Numbered from the stretch's first letter, positions 1 through 8,735 are shown. The stretch is 20,000 bases of DNA from Apostichopus japonicus (GCF_037975245.1 NC_092572.1:24377489-24397488), one strand, 5' to 3'. Translations and numbers: made by a program. The notes: generated by a model from the sequence alone, not told the origin.

Positions 1-398
1 GGGTGGGTCGGAGGGTAGCGGGACTCAGAATATCAACTGGTGTGCCTCCAGGCATGCGCATACTGTGCTTGCTTTGCATAAAAAAGCCCTATGCCAAAAC
101 CCCTCAAATGACTGGTTGGAGTTTCCGAACGACGATACTTACATGTCTGCTATACATACACACTCCGATCTACCCTAGCCTATAAGAACTGGTACCAATC
201 TTGCACTGCGCCTCCCTTGCACTGCGCCTACCCCCACCCCTACCCTTCACCCCCCCCCCCTCCATGCGGCCACTATCCTCCTACCTCCGGATATACTCAT
301 TCCACTAAGCGCTTTTGGCAAACAAACAATGTTGTAGTTCTGTTAAAGTACGTGGTACTTGAGTCATACTTGGAATTCATGGGACGAGAGTGGCGCGA
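1..398. other. Intergenic or intronic sequence, no gene seen
   Basis: No exon could be supported on either strand. The right half is C-rich (an 11-C run at 250-260) and contains a short duplication at 200-229. If the immunoglobulin gene on the minus strand continues, this is its next intron. A consensus-like donor (GTAAGTAT, minus, near 145) exists, but every frame upstream of it is closed within a few codons. Confidence 0.5.
200..229. repeat. Short direct duplication, 16-bp period
   Basis: The 14-mer CTTGCACTGCGCCT occurs at 200-213 and again at 216-229, separated by CC. It is a small local duplication at the edge of a C-rich tract. Confidence 0.85.
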
Positions 399-430
399 GG
401 GGCGCTAGGGGCAAGAGGGGCGAGAAGGGG
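399..430 (+). other. G-quadruplex-type motif
   Basis: Four runs of exactly four G (399-402, 408-411, 417-420, 427-430) are separated by loops of 5, 5 and 6 nt. The arrangement meets the usual G4 pattern with runs longer than the minimum. On the minus strand, the sense strand of the immunoglobulin gene, it reads as a C-rich segment that starts 33 nt past the donor of the exon ending at 464. Confidence 0.6.
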
Positions 431-463
431 AGGACCGATTCCCATTGTCAAAAGTTATCTTAC

Positions 464-679
464 ACTGAACTGACAGGTTGTAACTTCGTTTGAGGAATCC
501 GCTATCTTCATGGACTCGATTAGACCCCACCGTACAGGAGTAGACGCCGGCATCATGTTTTCTTACGTCAGAAATCGTCATCGTCCAGACGGTCTTGTTA
601 GTCGACGTAAAGGAGAATCGTTTGGACGTTGTTCCAATAATGGCCAAGTTATTTCGCCACATGTATAATGGTAAGAATC
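464..679 (-). CDS. Immunoglobulin V-type domain, second-half exon
   Basis: This internal exon encodes the C-terminal half of an immunoglobulin domain, presumably in an extracellular or membrane receptor or adhesion protein. Its 216 nt comprise 2 nt completing a split codon, 71 codons, then 1 nt. The acceptor has a pyrimidine-rich tract ending TTCCTATTTCAG just upstream of 679. The donor is CAGT|GTAAGA at 464/463. Visible features are a tryptophan in LYMWRNN, the E-strand TVWTMTISDV, the signature DAGVYSC (D-x-G-x-Y-x-C) and a closing G-strand YNLSVQ. Phase 1-1 matches the usual phase of immunoglobulin exons. It joins in frame to the exon ending at 2162, restoring one domain with about 66 residues between the paired cysteines. 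The open frame runs past the donor to 405 but loses all domain character there. The parent protein is not identified, and no transmembrane segment is seen. Confidence 0.87.
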
Positions 680-798
680 CTGAAATAGGAAGAATAACAT
701 TAATATTACTTTCATCGTGAATTTATTTTGCAGATATATCTCTCCCTCCACCTCCACCACCACCTCTCCCCCTCCCCATGCAGCTGCTTCCACCCCCC

Positions 799-820
799 CT
801 CTCTCTCTCTCTCTCTCTCT
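799..820 (+). repeat. CT dinucleotide microsatellite
   Basis: Eleven uninterrupted CT units follow a C run. They lie upstream, on the sense strand, of the acceptor of the downstream immunoglobulin exon. Confidence 0.95.
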
Positions 821-1954
821 CGCCCAATCCCTTACCATCCTCTCATCTTCCCCACCCATATCTGTAACAACTGGTTAATAATTTTGCAATTGTAGTCACT
901 AACACTACCGCAGCAGTATTGTTTTTTTTTTCTCTCCATAATTTCAAAAACGGGAAGTTGTTTACTACCACAAGAAAGTCTTTGTTCTGCAGAAGAATGG
1001 GAAAACATTAACACATGATGACCAAAAAGATAGTCTTCCATCTTCTATCATCAGTCGGGTTGAATTGTTTCAGTCGGGTAATTTTTACAGTCAGCCCGTT
1101 TGGGGGGGGGGGAGGGACGGACACTAAGGACAATAAGGACACTGCTATGGATGTACAACTCCGCTTTTTTAATCTCACACAAATGATCAGGAATATTTAT
1201 CTCGTAAAGAGCTTAATATAGTCCTATTCGGTAAATTATTCCCCAGAATGCATCATTTGATTTGTAAATGTTCACGTTTTGTTTTGCTGGGGGAGGATAA
1301 CACCCCCACCCCACCCCCACACAAACACACACTTTATTGGAATCACCCTTTCTCTAATCTCTATGAAATCCTTTCATTTAAGTTTAGCTCCTATGTACGG
1401 TAGTCGGGGGATTGCCACCCCCCCCCCCATTCCCTCTTTTTGATTTCCCGAAATTGATTTCAGACCTTGCAACATTCTGAGGGGGACCACGGATTGCAAA
1501 GTCGGCAAATGACTATAACACAGATTGCAAAGTTGGTTATTACAATTACGGTTAGATTCGTCAAACACGGCAACATACAGGAACGATGGACTCAAAGCCG
1601 AAGACTTCGTAGTTTAGCCAACGCAGCCTTTGAATGCTAAGTTCTTCAATACTGCCCTCACCTCTGTCTCATGCTTGTACCGTTATTCGTATCAAAGGGA
1701 ATTGTTATTATTGTAGTGCGCGTACAATATTATTGCATTATTGGCCAAATGAACGATACCCACATGACTGAACGTTGAAACTTAAAGTTTCACATTGTCT
1801 CTGTACATTTGCATTTTCTAAGGCTAGCTGCGTAGCCAACTTATTCCGAGCCTGTCGCGGCGCTCACAAGCGCCCTCACTTTGTGGGTACCTACAAGACT
1901 ATACTCCCATGTGGTGTGTTGTCCGACCAACAGATAACACCATGAACAACCGAA

Positions 1955-2064
1955 AGTAGTAGTATTAGTAGTAGTAGTAAGTTGAGTCTCGTTTATCCTA
2001 CATGCTCAGTGATTAACCTCCGCCACGTATCACGATCTTGTGCAAGGTTTATTGCATCCTCGAA
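1955..2064 (-). mobile_element. 3' end of a non-LTR retrotransposon (LINE)
   Basis: The minus strand encodes FEDAINLAQDRDTWRRLI, then TEHVG and a TAA at 1995-1993. The A-x-DR-x-x-WR-x-L pattern close to a stop is characteristic of the extreme C-terminus of LINE ORF2 proteins. About 12 nt after the stop the sequence runs into a trinucleotide tail (ACT/TAC units, 1955-1979), as expected at the 3' end of a LINE with a microsatellite tail. The frame stays open upstream to a TAA near 2123, but homology there cannot be judged. No reverse transcriptase or endonuclease remains, so this is a strongly 5'-truncated, dead copy inside the immunoglobulin intron and on the same strand. The clade is not assignable by eye. 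Confidence 0.75.
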
Positions 2065-2161
2065 ATTGTTAATGTTAACGCGCACTACAATACTGCGTAC
2101 TTGCAGACAAATGCAGTCTTAGTTAGTGAAAGTGCTCACAACACGAGCTTGATTCGTATAC

Positions 2162-2293
2162 CTGTCGGAGATGTCCACCCGAAGGTGTCGTTTGTGCCGA
2201 AGCCTATCGTTGTACAGGTGAAAATGGCCTCCTCCCCCTCGTTCCTTACAACAAATGATTGACCACCAGGTAAGCCTGGCGAATCTCCTGGAG
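2162..2293 (-). CDS. Immunoglobulin V-type domain, first-half exon
   Basis: This internal exon encodes the N-terminal half of the domain completed at 679-464. Its 132 nt comprise 2 nt of a split codon, 43 codons, then 1 nt (phase 1-1). The acceptor is a strong pyrimidine tract ending CTCCTTCAG before 2293. A second AG six bases on (CTCCAG) would drop two residues in frame. The donor is ACAG|GTATAC at 2162/2161. The peptide opens with a Pro/Gly-rich linker (PGDSPGLPGGQ), then FVVRNEGEEAIFTC (A and B strands, with the first disulphide Cys) and FGWTSPTG. The core Trp lies 13 residues after the Cys, the normal immunoglobulin spacing. NDT is a possible N-glycosylation site. Reading through the donor meets TGA after seven codons, which supports splicing. 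The leader exon upstream was not found. Confidence 0.85.
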
Positions 2294-4842
2294 CTGAAGG
2301 AGATAAAAAAGAGAGAGTTTAGATAACATAAAAAGAACTGTTTTAATTTAATTTTCTTTCTTTCATGTAAATCAACAGGAACCCATAACTAGGCCCAAAC
2401 CTTTGCAAGAGGCTCAATTTAACTTGGCTATTCGTGTTGGTTGTCTCACATAGGTTAGTCTTCACTAAACATATTTTTATGCTCTACAATCGCTGTTCAT
2501 TTCTTTGCGATCTTCGATTTTGAATTGAATACTGATGTGAGGATTGCGTTGCAGTCTTTCAAACTATAAACAACCAGAGAATAATGTCGGAGAAAACTAT
2601 GTCGAGGACAAACCCGACTAGCAACTGAACGGACGATTTCACAGTATTGGTACGATCTCTGTTGTAATCGCATGTTGAAAGTTATGTCTTTAAATGACAC
2701 GAGCAATGTTCTGTCTGTGCTTCTTTATCGTATGGGCCTCAATTCGAAATTTCAAAATATTTTCAATAACGCCAAGATGTTGCCTCCTTCTGAGGTTTAC
2801 AATTTTTCGACATGCCTTTTGTCTGTCGTAATTATGTGAGCCTAAGGTGTGGATACTGATATGAGAGTGTACCCCTCCCCCACCCACTCTCCCTTCACCC
2901 TCCATCCAACAAAACCAAATAGTGAAATCCTAATGATAGACGTAACAATAACTCAAATAGGCTATGCACAAGAGTGCACCATTTGCTTTTGTGGGGGAGG
3001 GGGAAGAAGAGGGGAAGGACAGGGTGAGGGGACCCTAGAACCTAAACATGAGAGATGATGCAGCAACCAGCATTTTTTTGTTGTCAAATCCTGCATCAAC
3101 CTTTAATTAAAACAGACTACTTATGTAATAAACGTTCATCCTACACTATACAGCTCAAGATCATCGCGTTATTTAGTAATGAGATATATTATAACTTAGC
3201 ATTGTCAGCCAGTATATCTCATTACTATTTCAAGTTTTCCTAATATTTAACTAAAATTTTTCGAAACGAATGTCTAATCTTATGAACGCGGTAGTATAAC
3301 TCAAACAAGGACAGTTTACCTTTCAGCTTTAATCCTTTTCTGGGTTCACTATATAACCCCGTTTTCGTCAGTTTATCCCTCCCGACCGGGTGACGATAAT
3401 TTTTTAACAGGTTAGTTGCAATAATGTGATCAAAAACCAAGGCCGCCCTCAAGCCTACCTTCAATATGGCTTTGCATCAATTACATGGAAGGATTCAGTT
3501 TGATACCAAGAAATCATTTGAAATTTTCCATTTTGCCATCGATAAATTATTTGAACGAAAAACTTTGCTAGCGACGCAATCTATATGAAAGTCAATATTA
3601 TATCTGATAGAGTAGTATAGCCGCAAAGTGATTAGAACCTAACACTTCCCAACATCCATCAACACACATCCATCAGAAGCTCTTTCCAAGGTCACATAAT
3701 ATTCAATTATTGGCTTCGATATCATTTCTCTAAACAATATAAAGGATTTCCGCGAACTCCCCAAATTTTGCCTAGTTCTAACCCTTTAACTAAGAGAGGG
3801 AGACTGGTAAAATTAAGATTACCCTTCAACAATTAATAAATAATATCTCTTGGGGGTGGCAGCTCCTTTTGAGTAGATGCGATATTGTTCCCAGGGGTAA
3901 TTAAATCAATTTGACACGGCGAGAAAGTCCTACGTAGAGACTAGAAAATATTAACGATATTTTTAATAATTCATCAGAGTTATTTTCAATATTCCGACAA
4001 TGTCAACTATTTGGAGGGTATGAAAATCAATTTCGGTTTCGGTTTTGGTTTAAGTCTCTATTTTTCAATTCCATAATTTCAGAGTTTACTTCGTAGGATT
4101 TCTTACAAAAAAAAATGTTTCAAAAAGAAGATATAGAAGATATTTATTTCCAAAAAGGTTTTCCCGTTTTTGTTTTGTATACCAAATATGGGTTGTACAA
4201 TAGCTGACTCTCAATTATCTACACGCTTGCTAGGAAAATATCCATAGAAAAATGGTCTTCTTTTGGTGGAGGATATTTAAGTAGGAAGCCTTGTCTTCGT
4301 TTGGTCATGGATATGTACTTTCTATAGGATGAATCCTTAATTAAGCCTGACTATGATAAATTGGGCAGTTGAATGTAAACTGTAGATATTAATATTCATA
4401 TAAAAATTGATCAAACACTGACAAAAGACTGAATTGCCAACACTGTTCACATCCCCTTGAAACATAAAGCGAAAGTTTTAACGGTGAATTTATAAGGTAC
4501 ACAGTTTTGTCATAGACCGTTGTAAAATATTTTTTATATATTTATATATATATAGATATTTATAATTTGGTATTTTGATTATTTCTTGACATTTTCAAAT
4601 ATTTAAAGAAATGACCCTGAACACATCTCAGACGCTACGTCAATATCTGAGATACGAATATAAAACTCAGGCGGGAACATAACACTGCCATGGGTTTCAA
4701 AACATATTTACAAGTCATTACAAATTTATCAAGAAAGTTGTTTTATTTTCTGAATGTCATTAGTGGGTGGCTATGCTTTCTTTTTCTATGAATATAGAAT
4801 ATCTTGTTTGGCTAAGTTAATATAAGTTAATATAAAGTAATA
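2294..4842. other. Long stretch without a supportable gene
   Basis: This AT-rich sequence should contain or precede the upstream intron of the immunoglobulin gene. I searched the minus strand for a leader exon (Met plus hydrophobic segment ending in a phase 1 donor) and found none. The open frame at 3464..3240 (minus) shows no domain or splice logic. Apart from the G-run motif at 2993-3031 I see no structure here. Confidence 0.5.
2993..3031 (+). other. G-rich tract, possible G-quadruplex
   Basis: G runs of 5, 5, 4, 3 and 4 lie at 2993-2997, 2999-3003, 3011-3014, 3022-3024 and 3028-3031, with loops of 1, 7, 7 and 3 nt. The tract meets the common G4 pattern with one run to spare. Confidence 0.5.
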
Positions 4843-5161
4843 GATTCACCCGATACACACAGAGAACATAGTAATTCCTGTACATCTTTAAGTTTGGTAC
4901 CAGAGTAGAAACAGGATCGTGCTATAAATCCGTAACACGTGTTCATAGGATTACTGTAAGAACTGAGGATATGTGTAATCCCAAACTAATCCATTTTGAT
5001 GCATTTGTCCGGATCATACACAATCCTCGATTCTTTCTGTAGACCTAATAGCACATGTTACGGATTTATCAGATTTGTCAGCATGCACGATCCAGTTTTT
5101 ACTGTGGTACAAAACTTTAAGAAGTTACATTACTTACTATCATACTCTGTGTGTGTGAATC
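4843..5161. repeat. Long imperfect inverted repeat (fold-back element)
   Basis: The left arm (about 4843-4982) and the right arm (about 5009-5161) are reverse complements along nearly their whole length, with a 26-nt loop between them. Anchors are AGGATCGTGC (4913-4922) against GCACGATCC (5085-5093), and TATAAATCCGTAACACGTG (4923-4941) against the complement at 5052-5070. The outer ends match as GATTCAC (4843-4849) against GTGAATC (5155-5161). The right arm carries an extra segment of about 15 nt near 5071-5085. By eye about four in five aligned positions match. Candidates are a fold-back or MITE-like transposon relic, or a source of a long hairpin transcript. The short open frame 4996-5181 lies inside the right arm and is probably incidental. 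Confidence 0.8.
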
Positions 5162-6985
5162 GGTTGATTGATTCATTTTAAGTCTACACGAAGGAGACGA
5201 TACCATCAGCAAATCTAGCCTTTAAGGAAGGATTTCAGATATTAAGCATATGTTTTGGTTAAAAGCAGCCATTTTGTTTATTTTCTGTTTTCTTGGACGA
5301 TGACACATTATCATTTATAAAGGCAAAGGAAACCTCACAAATTTCAATATAGATATAGATGCTTTATTATAGAAGTACAACATGTGATACATGACGGATT
5401 TCAATCTTTGTCAGGGATGCCGCCATTTTGTGAGATGTGAAATGTCACTCTGCCACTAGGAAATGAACTCGATCACTTTCCTATTGCTTTTGTAGTTCGA
5501 TTTTTTGTTTGTCAACATTGCTGTTATTGAAAACAGTGTAGCAATAATTCACGCCCAACATGATTCAATATTATTTTAATCAGCATTAGAATTATCCATA
5601 TCTATGAAAGAAATGAATATTGGATGCAGAAAAAAACATCAAATTTAGTGAATTCATAATTATGGCATAAATTTACAATAAATTCGTGAGATATCTTTCA
5701 AATGAAGTAAGATACTTTCCTTAGGGAGGGAGGGAGGTAGGGATGAAAGTGGGTATGAGAGGCTGGTGTTTTTCTCCACAGACGAAGTTACCCATACAAG
5801 TAGGCTATGTCATAAGATGGCAATAAAAGTATATGGAAAACAAGAACGAGATTAGTAACGTTAAAGATTGTTTAAAAAAACTATAACACATATAATTGTA
5901 CTTACCTGTTGGTATCCTACATTATATCAATCTACTTTAGGTACTAAGTACTATTGATAAAGTACCATCATCATATTAGTCATGTTAGGACAGTACAATT
6001 AACATTGGAATTACAAATATTAGTAAATTACAATTACGAACGATGAATATATTATAGTTGAGACAATATATGTTGTTTGATGGCATGCAATCATGCCAGC
6101 AAGCATGTTAACACAATCATTCACACAAGATACATATAGAAAAAGCAACAAGATTCTATTGAATTTGAGTTGAAATGTATATATTATATACAAAGAGATT
6201 AGATAAATGAATTATTAGTAAGAGGTAGGCATTAAAGAATATAGTACATGCATAGTCGCATCGGATTAGTCAGAGAAGGGGGAAGGAACCAGTGTGTTAG
6301 TAGTGTTATGAAAGGTGAATGGATGGTTAGTATTTCGCAACGAGAGCAGTTTTGTTAAACCAATATGATTGGTTAATATGATACCATACACTCTGAGAGT
6401 CTTATAAAACAAAAATCAAACTGAATGAACTGTTAACTGTTGAAGAAAACAAGGCTACTTAGCGCCCCCCCCCCCCCCCGCCCAACTAGATCCCATTATA
6501 TAACATGTTTCTAAGACAAAAGAAGAGCACTAATGATAGATAAACCTAAGACTGAGAATAAAACAATAAAGTGTTTTTTCTTCAATAATTATCTTTTTTG
6601 CCTGATTTTATCAATTCTGTCTTTTTTATCTTTCTCTTTTTCCAAACCCAAGAAACAAGTCTGAATTTTTATGACCCATCTGCTTTATTTCTATCGATGA
6701 ATATAGTAAAAAAAAATCCTTTGTTTTTATCCATTGCTTCAATTGACCCCACTGCGGTCCTGTAAACTACACAAAGTGTATTTTTTCCCCTTTTTTTGTC
6801 TTTTATCTAATTTTGTTTTTAGGTTTATTTTGTCTTTAATTAACAAAAAGAGACAATCATCATTGATTTACGACATGCAGTTAGTTCAATCATAGGACAC
6901 GCCATGAAAAAAAAAGACAGGACACAAGACGTCATGTAGAATGGTATTATACAAATTTTGTTTCGTATGAGTAGGTAAACAATCT
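5162..6985. other. AT-rich stretch without a supportable gene
   Basis: No coding exon is recognised. Notable points are a 15-C homopolymer at 6465-6479 and a minus-strand AACAG|GTAAGT donor-like site near 5905, whose upstream frames all close at once. A T-rich block lies at about 6580-6840. Confidence 0.45.
6465..6479 (+). repeat. Poly-C tract (15 nt)
   Basis: Fifteen uninterrupted C lie in an otherwise AT-rich context. This is one of several 11-15-nt C/G homopolymers in the window. Confidence 0.95.
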
Positions 6986-6989
6986 GCAT

Positions 6990-7150
6990 ACTTTTTGGTG
7001 TAGTAATAGGCGTTAAGCATTTCAGAACCTGTGTCCCTACAACTTGTATCCCCGGGGGTAGGTCATGCAGGCAGCCATCAAGGTCCTTGTGTCCAGGGTA
7101 AACGGTCGAGCCGATAAGGACAACTCTCTGATTCGAACCCTCGCCTGAAG
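6990..7150 (-). mobile_element. tRNA-derived SINE-like fragment
   Basis: On the minus strand GGCGAGGGTTCGAATCAG (about 7145-7128) resembles the T-arm and RNA polymerase III B box of a tRNA (GGTTCGANNCC). It is followed by a compact body of higher GC than its surroundings, continuing to about 6990. No A box is visible upstream, so the head is truncated or decayed. The longest open frame of the window (7187..6840, minus, 115 codons) runs through this fragment and is best explained by it. The SINE family is not assigned. The boundaries are approximate, and no target-site duplication was found. Confidence 0.45.
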
Positions 7151-7316
7151 AGAAACGAGAGAAGTAACTTTCGAGATTTAAGAACACAAAACGAGGAACA
7201 AAAAAGTAAGGATTGGTCCGCCATCCTCGAAGCTATGAGAGAAGTCGACAAAGTGAACCAGTTGATTCCCGATATCAGTCATAAATATTAATCCAGGCTT
7301 GTTAACTGTTTCGTAC

Positions 7317-7386
7317 GGTTCTTCCTCGACCTCCTCCTCTTCCTCTTCTTCTTCTCCTCTTTCTTCTCTTTCTTCTTCTTGTTCTT
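7317..7386 (+). repeat. Pyrimidine (TTC/TCC) microsatellite
   Basis: An impure run of TTC, TCC and CTT triplets reads as poly-Ser in one frame (7299-7553), which makes that frame an artefact. A CAG|GTAAGT-like donor lies on the minus strand just to the right (about 7400-7391), but only eight codons are open before it. Confidence 0.85.
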
Positions 7387-7559
7387 CTCAACTTACCTGC
7401 CTATATCTACTTTTTTTTATTCACTTTACCGAGGAGAAGTTTAACTTTGATTTTGGTTTTAATATGTTCTTATATTTTAAAGCGATCGAGAAAACGCTGA
7501 TTGCTCATTTTGCTAATACAAAAATTTCTCTCTGTTTCTGTTTTTCGACTTGATTACGT

Positions 7560-8037
7560 TATATATTGCAATTACTGGTTAGCAACATCTAAGAAAAGTA
7601 AAATAAACGCTGTTGTTCCTATTTCTCAACTAATTGCAAAACTATTATGGTGTTTTTGTTTATAAGACTAGACAATTGAAATGGTAGGAAAGCAACAAGT
7701 TAATCGGATCACGTTATTATTTTCAGCTTTGAAAATGTGAATTGAAAACAAACAATATTCAAGCAATTAGTGTTGTGTTTTGGATTTGGATTTGCTTCAG
7801 GAAAACTTTCTAAATAAAAATTGTCAAATCGAACCCTTTTTCATTAAACTTGAAGCGACAATATGATGTTAACGATGAGGCAGCCCACACCCCTAATTAT
7901 GTTTCTAGAACCCCTTCCCCCTCATCCTTCCTTCCCGCCCCCTCCATGTTAATGTCCATGATGTTGTTGCAGTGTATCGTAGAATATAACATATGACGTC
8001 ATCAACATTTTTTCACCTGTTTCATTTGACATAATAT
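7560..8037. other. AT-rich stretch, no feature recognised
   Basis: I see no exon, repeat or motif that can be supported. Confidence 0.4.
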
Positions 8038-8047
8038 AATTATTATT

Positions 8048-8180
8048 CTGTGTAAAAGTGAGTGGGCCTGACGTTTCGATCCTAGCAGGAGGCTAAATGC
8101 CGAGGCTGAATGATTTGTCATTCAGCCTCTGAAGAAGATCCTGCTAGGATCGAAACGTCAGGCCCACTTACTTTACACAG
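8048..8180. repeat. Inverted repeat with ~42-nt arms
   Basis: The left arm (8048-8090) and right arm (8139-8180) are near-perfect reverse complements centred on GGGCCTGACGTTTCGATC. The spacer holds a second, perfect 11-bp stem (8103-8113 with 8118-8128, loop TTTG). The whole could extrude as a cruciform or fold as a long RNA hairpin, which would compete with the ribozyme fold on the right arm. Confidence 0.9.
8125..8163 (+). ncRNA. Hammerhead ribozyme core (type I, minimal helix III)
   Basis: The elements read in order as follows. The stem I 5' strand is GCCT (8125-8128). The catalytic box is CTGAAGA (8129-8135, consensus CUGANGA), followed by one extra A (8136). Stem II is GATCCT/AGGATC with loop GCT (8137-8151). 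GAA (8152-8154) follows, then the self-complementary helix III ACGT (8155-8158) and C17 (8159) as the predicted cleavage site. The stem I 3' strand AGGC (8160-8163) pairs with GCCT. A helix III this short suggests activity as a dimer, as described for Penelope-like hammerheads. The extra A before stem II and the competing 11-bp hairpin 5' of the core (8103-8128) may reduce activity. The fold is by eye; cleavage is not demonstrated. Confidence 0.65.
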
Positions 8181-8324
8181 TCTCTTACACAGGCTCTTTA
8201 GTGGATAAACAGTTTTGTTTTACTTTGAAATTATTATTCTGTTAATTATTTTATTCGATGCATTTGAATTATTCTGTATGGCTTCTTAAGCTGACAGGGT
8301 ATTGCGATATCTCACGAGAGCAGC

Positions 8325-8735
8325 TGTAGTTTAAGCCATTCGCAAACCTCATTTCATAGAAATTGTCCTGCAGCTCGTACCTATAATTTGATTAATTATT
8401 TTCAATTAAAAACTTGTAGTTCTCACTTAATGTCTCAGAAACTGTGTTCTGCAGTTCTCCCTTAATTTCATAGAACTTGAGTTTCAAAGTTCTCCCTCAT
8501 TTCATGGAAATTGTTCTGTAGATCTCACCAAAATTCATAGAAACAAAATACTCTGTAGTGCTCGCTTGATTTTACTAAAAGAGAGTGTTCTGTAGTTTTC
8601 ACCTAATGTTATAGAAACTGTATTCTGCAGGTCTCACTTAACTTCATAAAAATTGAGTTTAATAGTTCTCTCTAATTCCATAGTAGTTCTTTAGTTCTCG
8701 GTTATTTTGTAGAAACTTGTCGGTAGTTCTCACAT
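8325..8735 (+). repeat. Degenerate 35-bp minisatellite, about 11 units
   Basis: The units approximate TAGTTCTCACTTAATTTCAT followed by AGAAACTGTGTTCTG. The TAG/CAG anchor recurs at 8417, 8452, 8487, 8519, 8556, 8593, 8628, 8663, 8692 and 8724, with spacings of 35, 35, 32, 37, 37, 35, 35, 29 and 32. More diverged units lie at about 8327 and 8371. The array follows 83 bp after the ribozyme-bearing insertion. No reading frame persists through it. Confidence 0.85.

Larger units (their letters stand above)
680..2161 (-). other. Intron splitting the immunoglobulin domain
   Basis: This is a 1,482-nt phase 1 intron with a GT donor at 2161-2160 (ACAG|GTATAC) and an AG acceptor at 681-680. It contains a CT microsatellite, an 11-G run (1102-1112), an 11-C run (1418-1428) and the 3' end of a minus-strand non-LTR retrotransposon. 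The short open frames inside it have no recognisable domain. Confidence 0.8.
8038..8242 (+). mobile_element. 177-bp Penelope-like insertion with 14-bp target duplication
   Basis: AATTATTATTCTGT occurs at 8038-8051 and again at 8229-8242, bracketing a 177-bp segment (8052-8228). This is the hallmark of a target-site duplication. The segment is built as an inverted repeat: the left arm 8048-8090 and the right arm 8139-8180 match over about 42 nt with one indel and one substitution. An inner hairpin lies between them. The right half carries a complete hammerhead-ribozyme core; the left arm lacks the CUGANGA box. Short hammerheads with a self-complementary ACGU helix III are known from Penelope-like retroelements, which also leave inverted partial copies with variable-length target duplications. 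No reverse transcriptase or GIY-YIG frame is present, so this would be a tiny non-autonomous or truncated copy. Confidence 0.65.

Noticed and set aside
578-859. Apparent signal peptide (MKVILMLFFLF) on the minus strand
   Set aside because: This is the pyrimidine tract of the acceptor before the exon at 679 read in another frame, joined to the CT microsatellite. The immunoglobulin frame is the supported one.
2268-2310. Collagen-like Pro/Gly pattern on the plus strand
   Set aside because: It is the antisense of the first immunoglobulin exon and its acceptor; the plus frame stops almost at once.
3240-3464. 74-codon minus frame
   Set aside because: It starts from TTG, has no recognisable domain, and frames of this length are expected by chance in this DNA.
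6840-7187. Longest open frame of the window (115 codons, minus)
   Set aside because: It crosses the SINE-like fragment with its B box, shows no domain, and its last third is hydrophobic only because of T-rich DNA.
7391-7400. Perfect CAG|GTAAGT donor on the minus strand
   Set aside because: Every frame upstream closes within about eight codons. It could only end a noncoding exon, and nothing else supports one.
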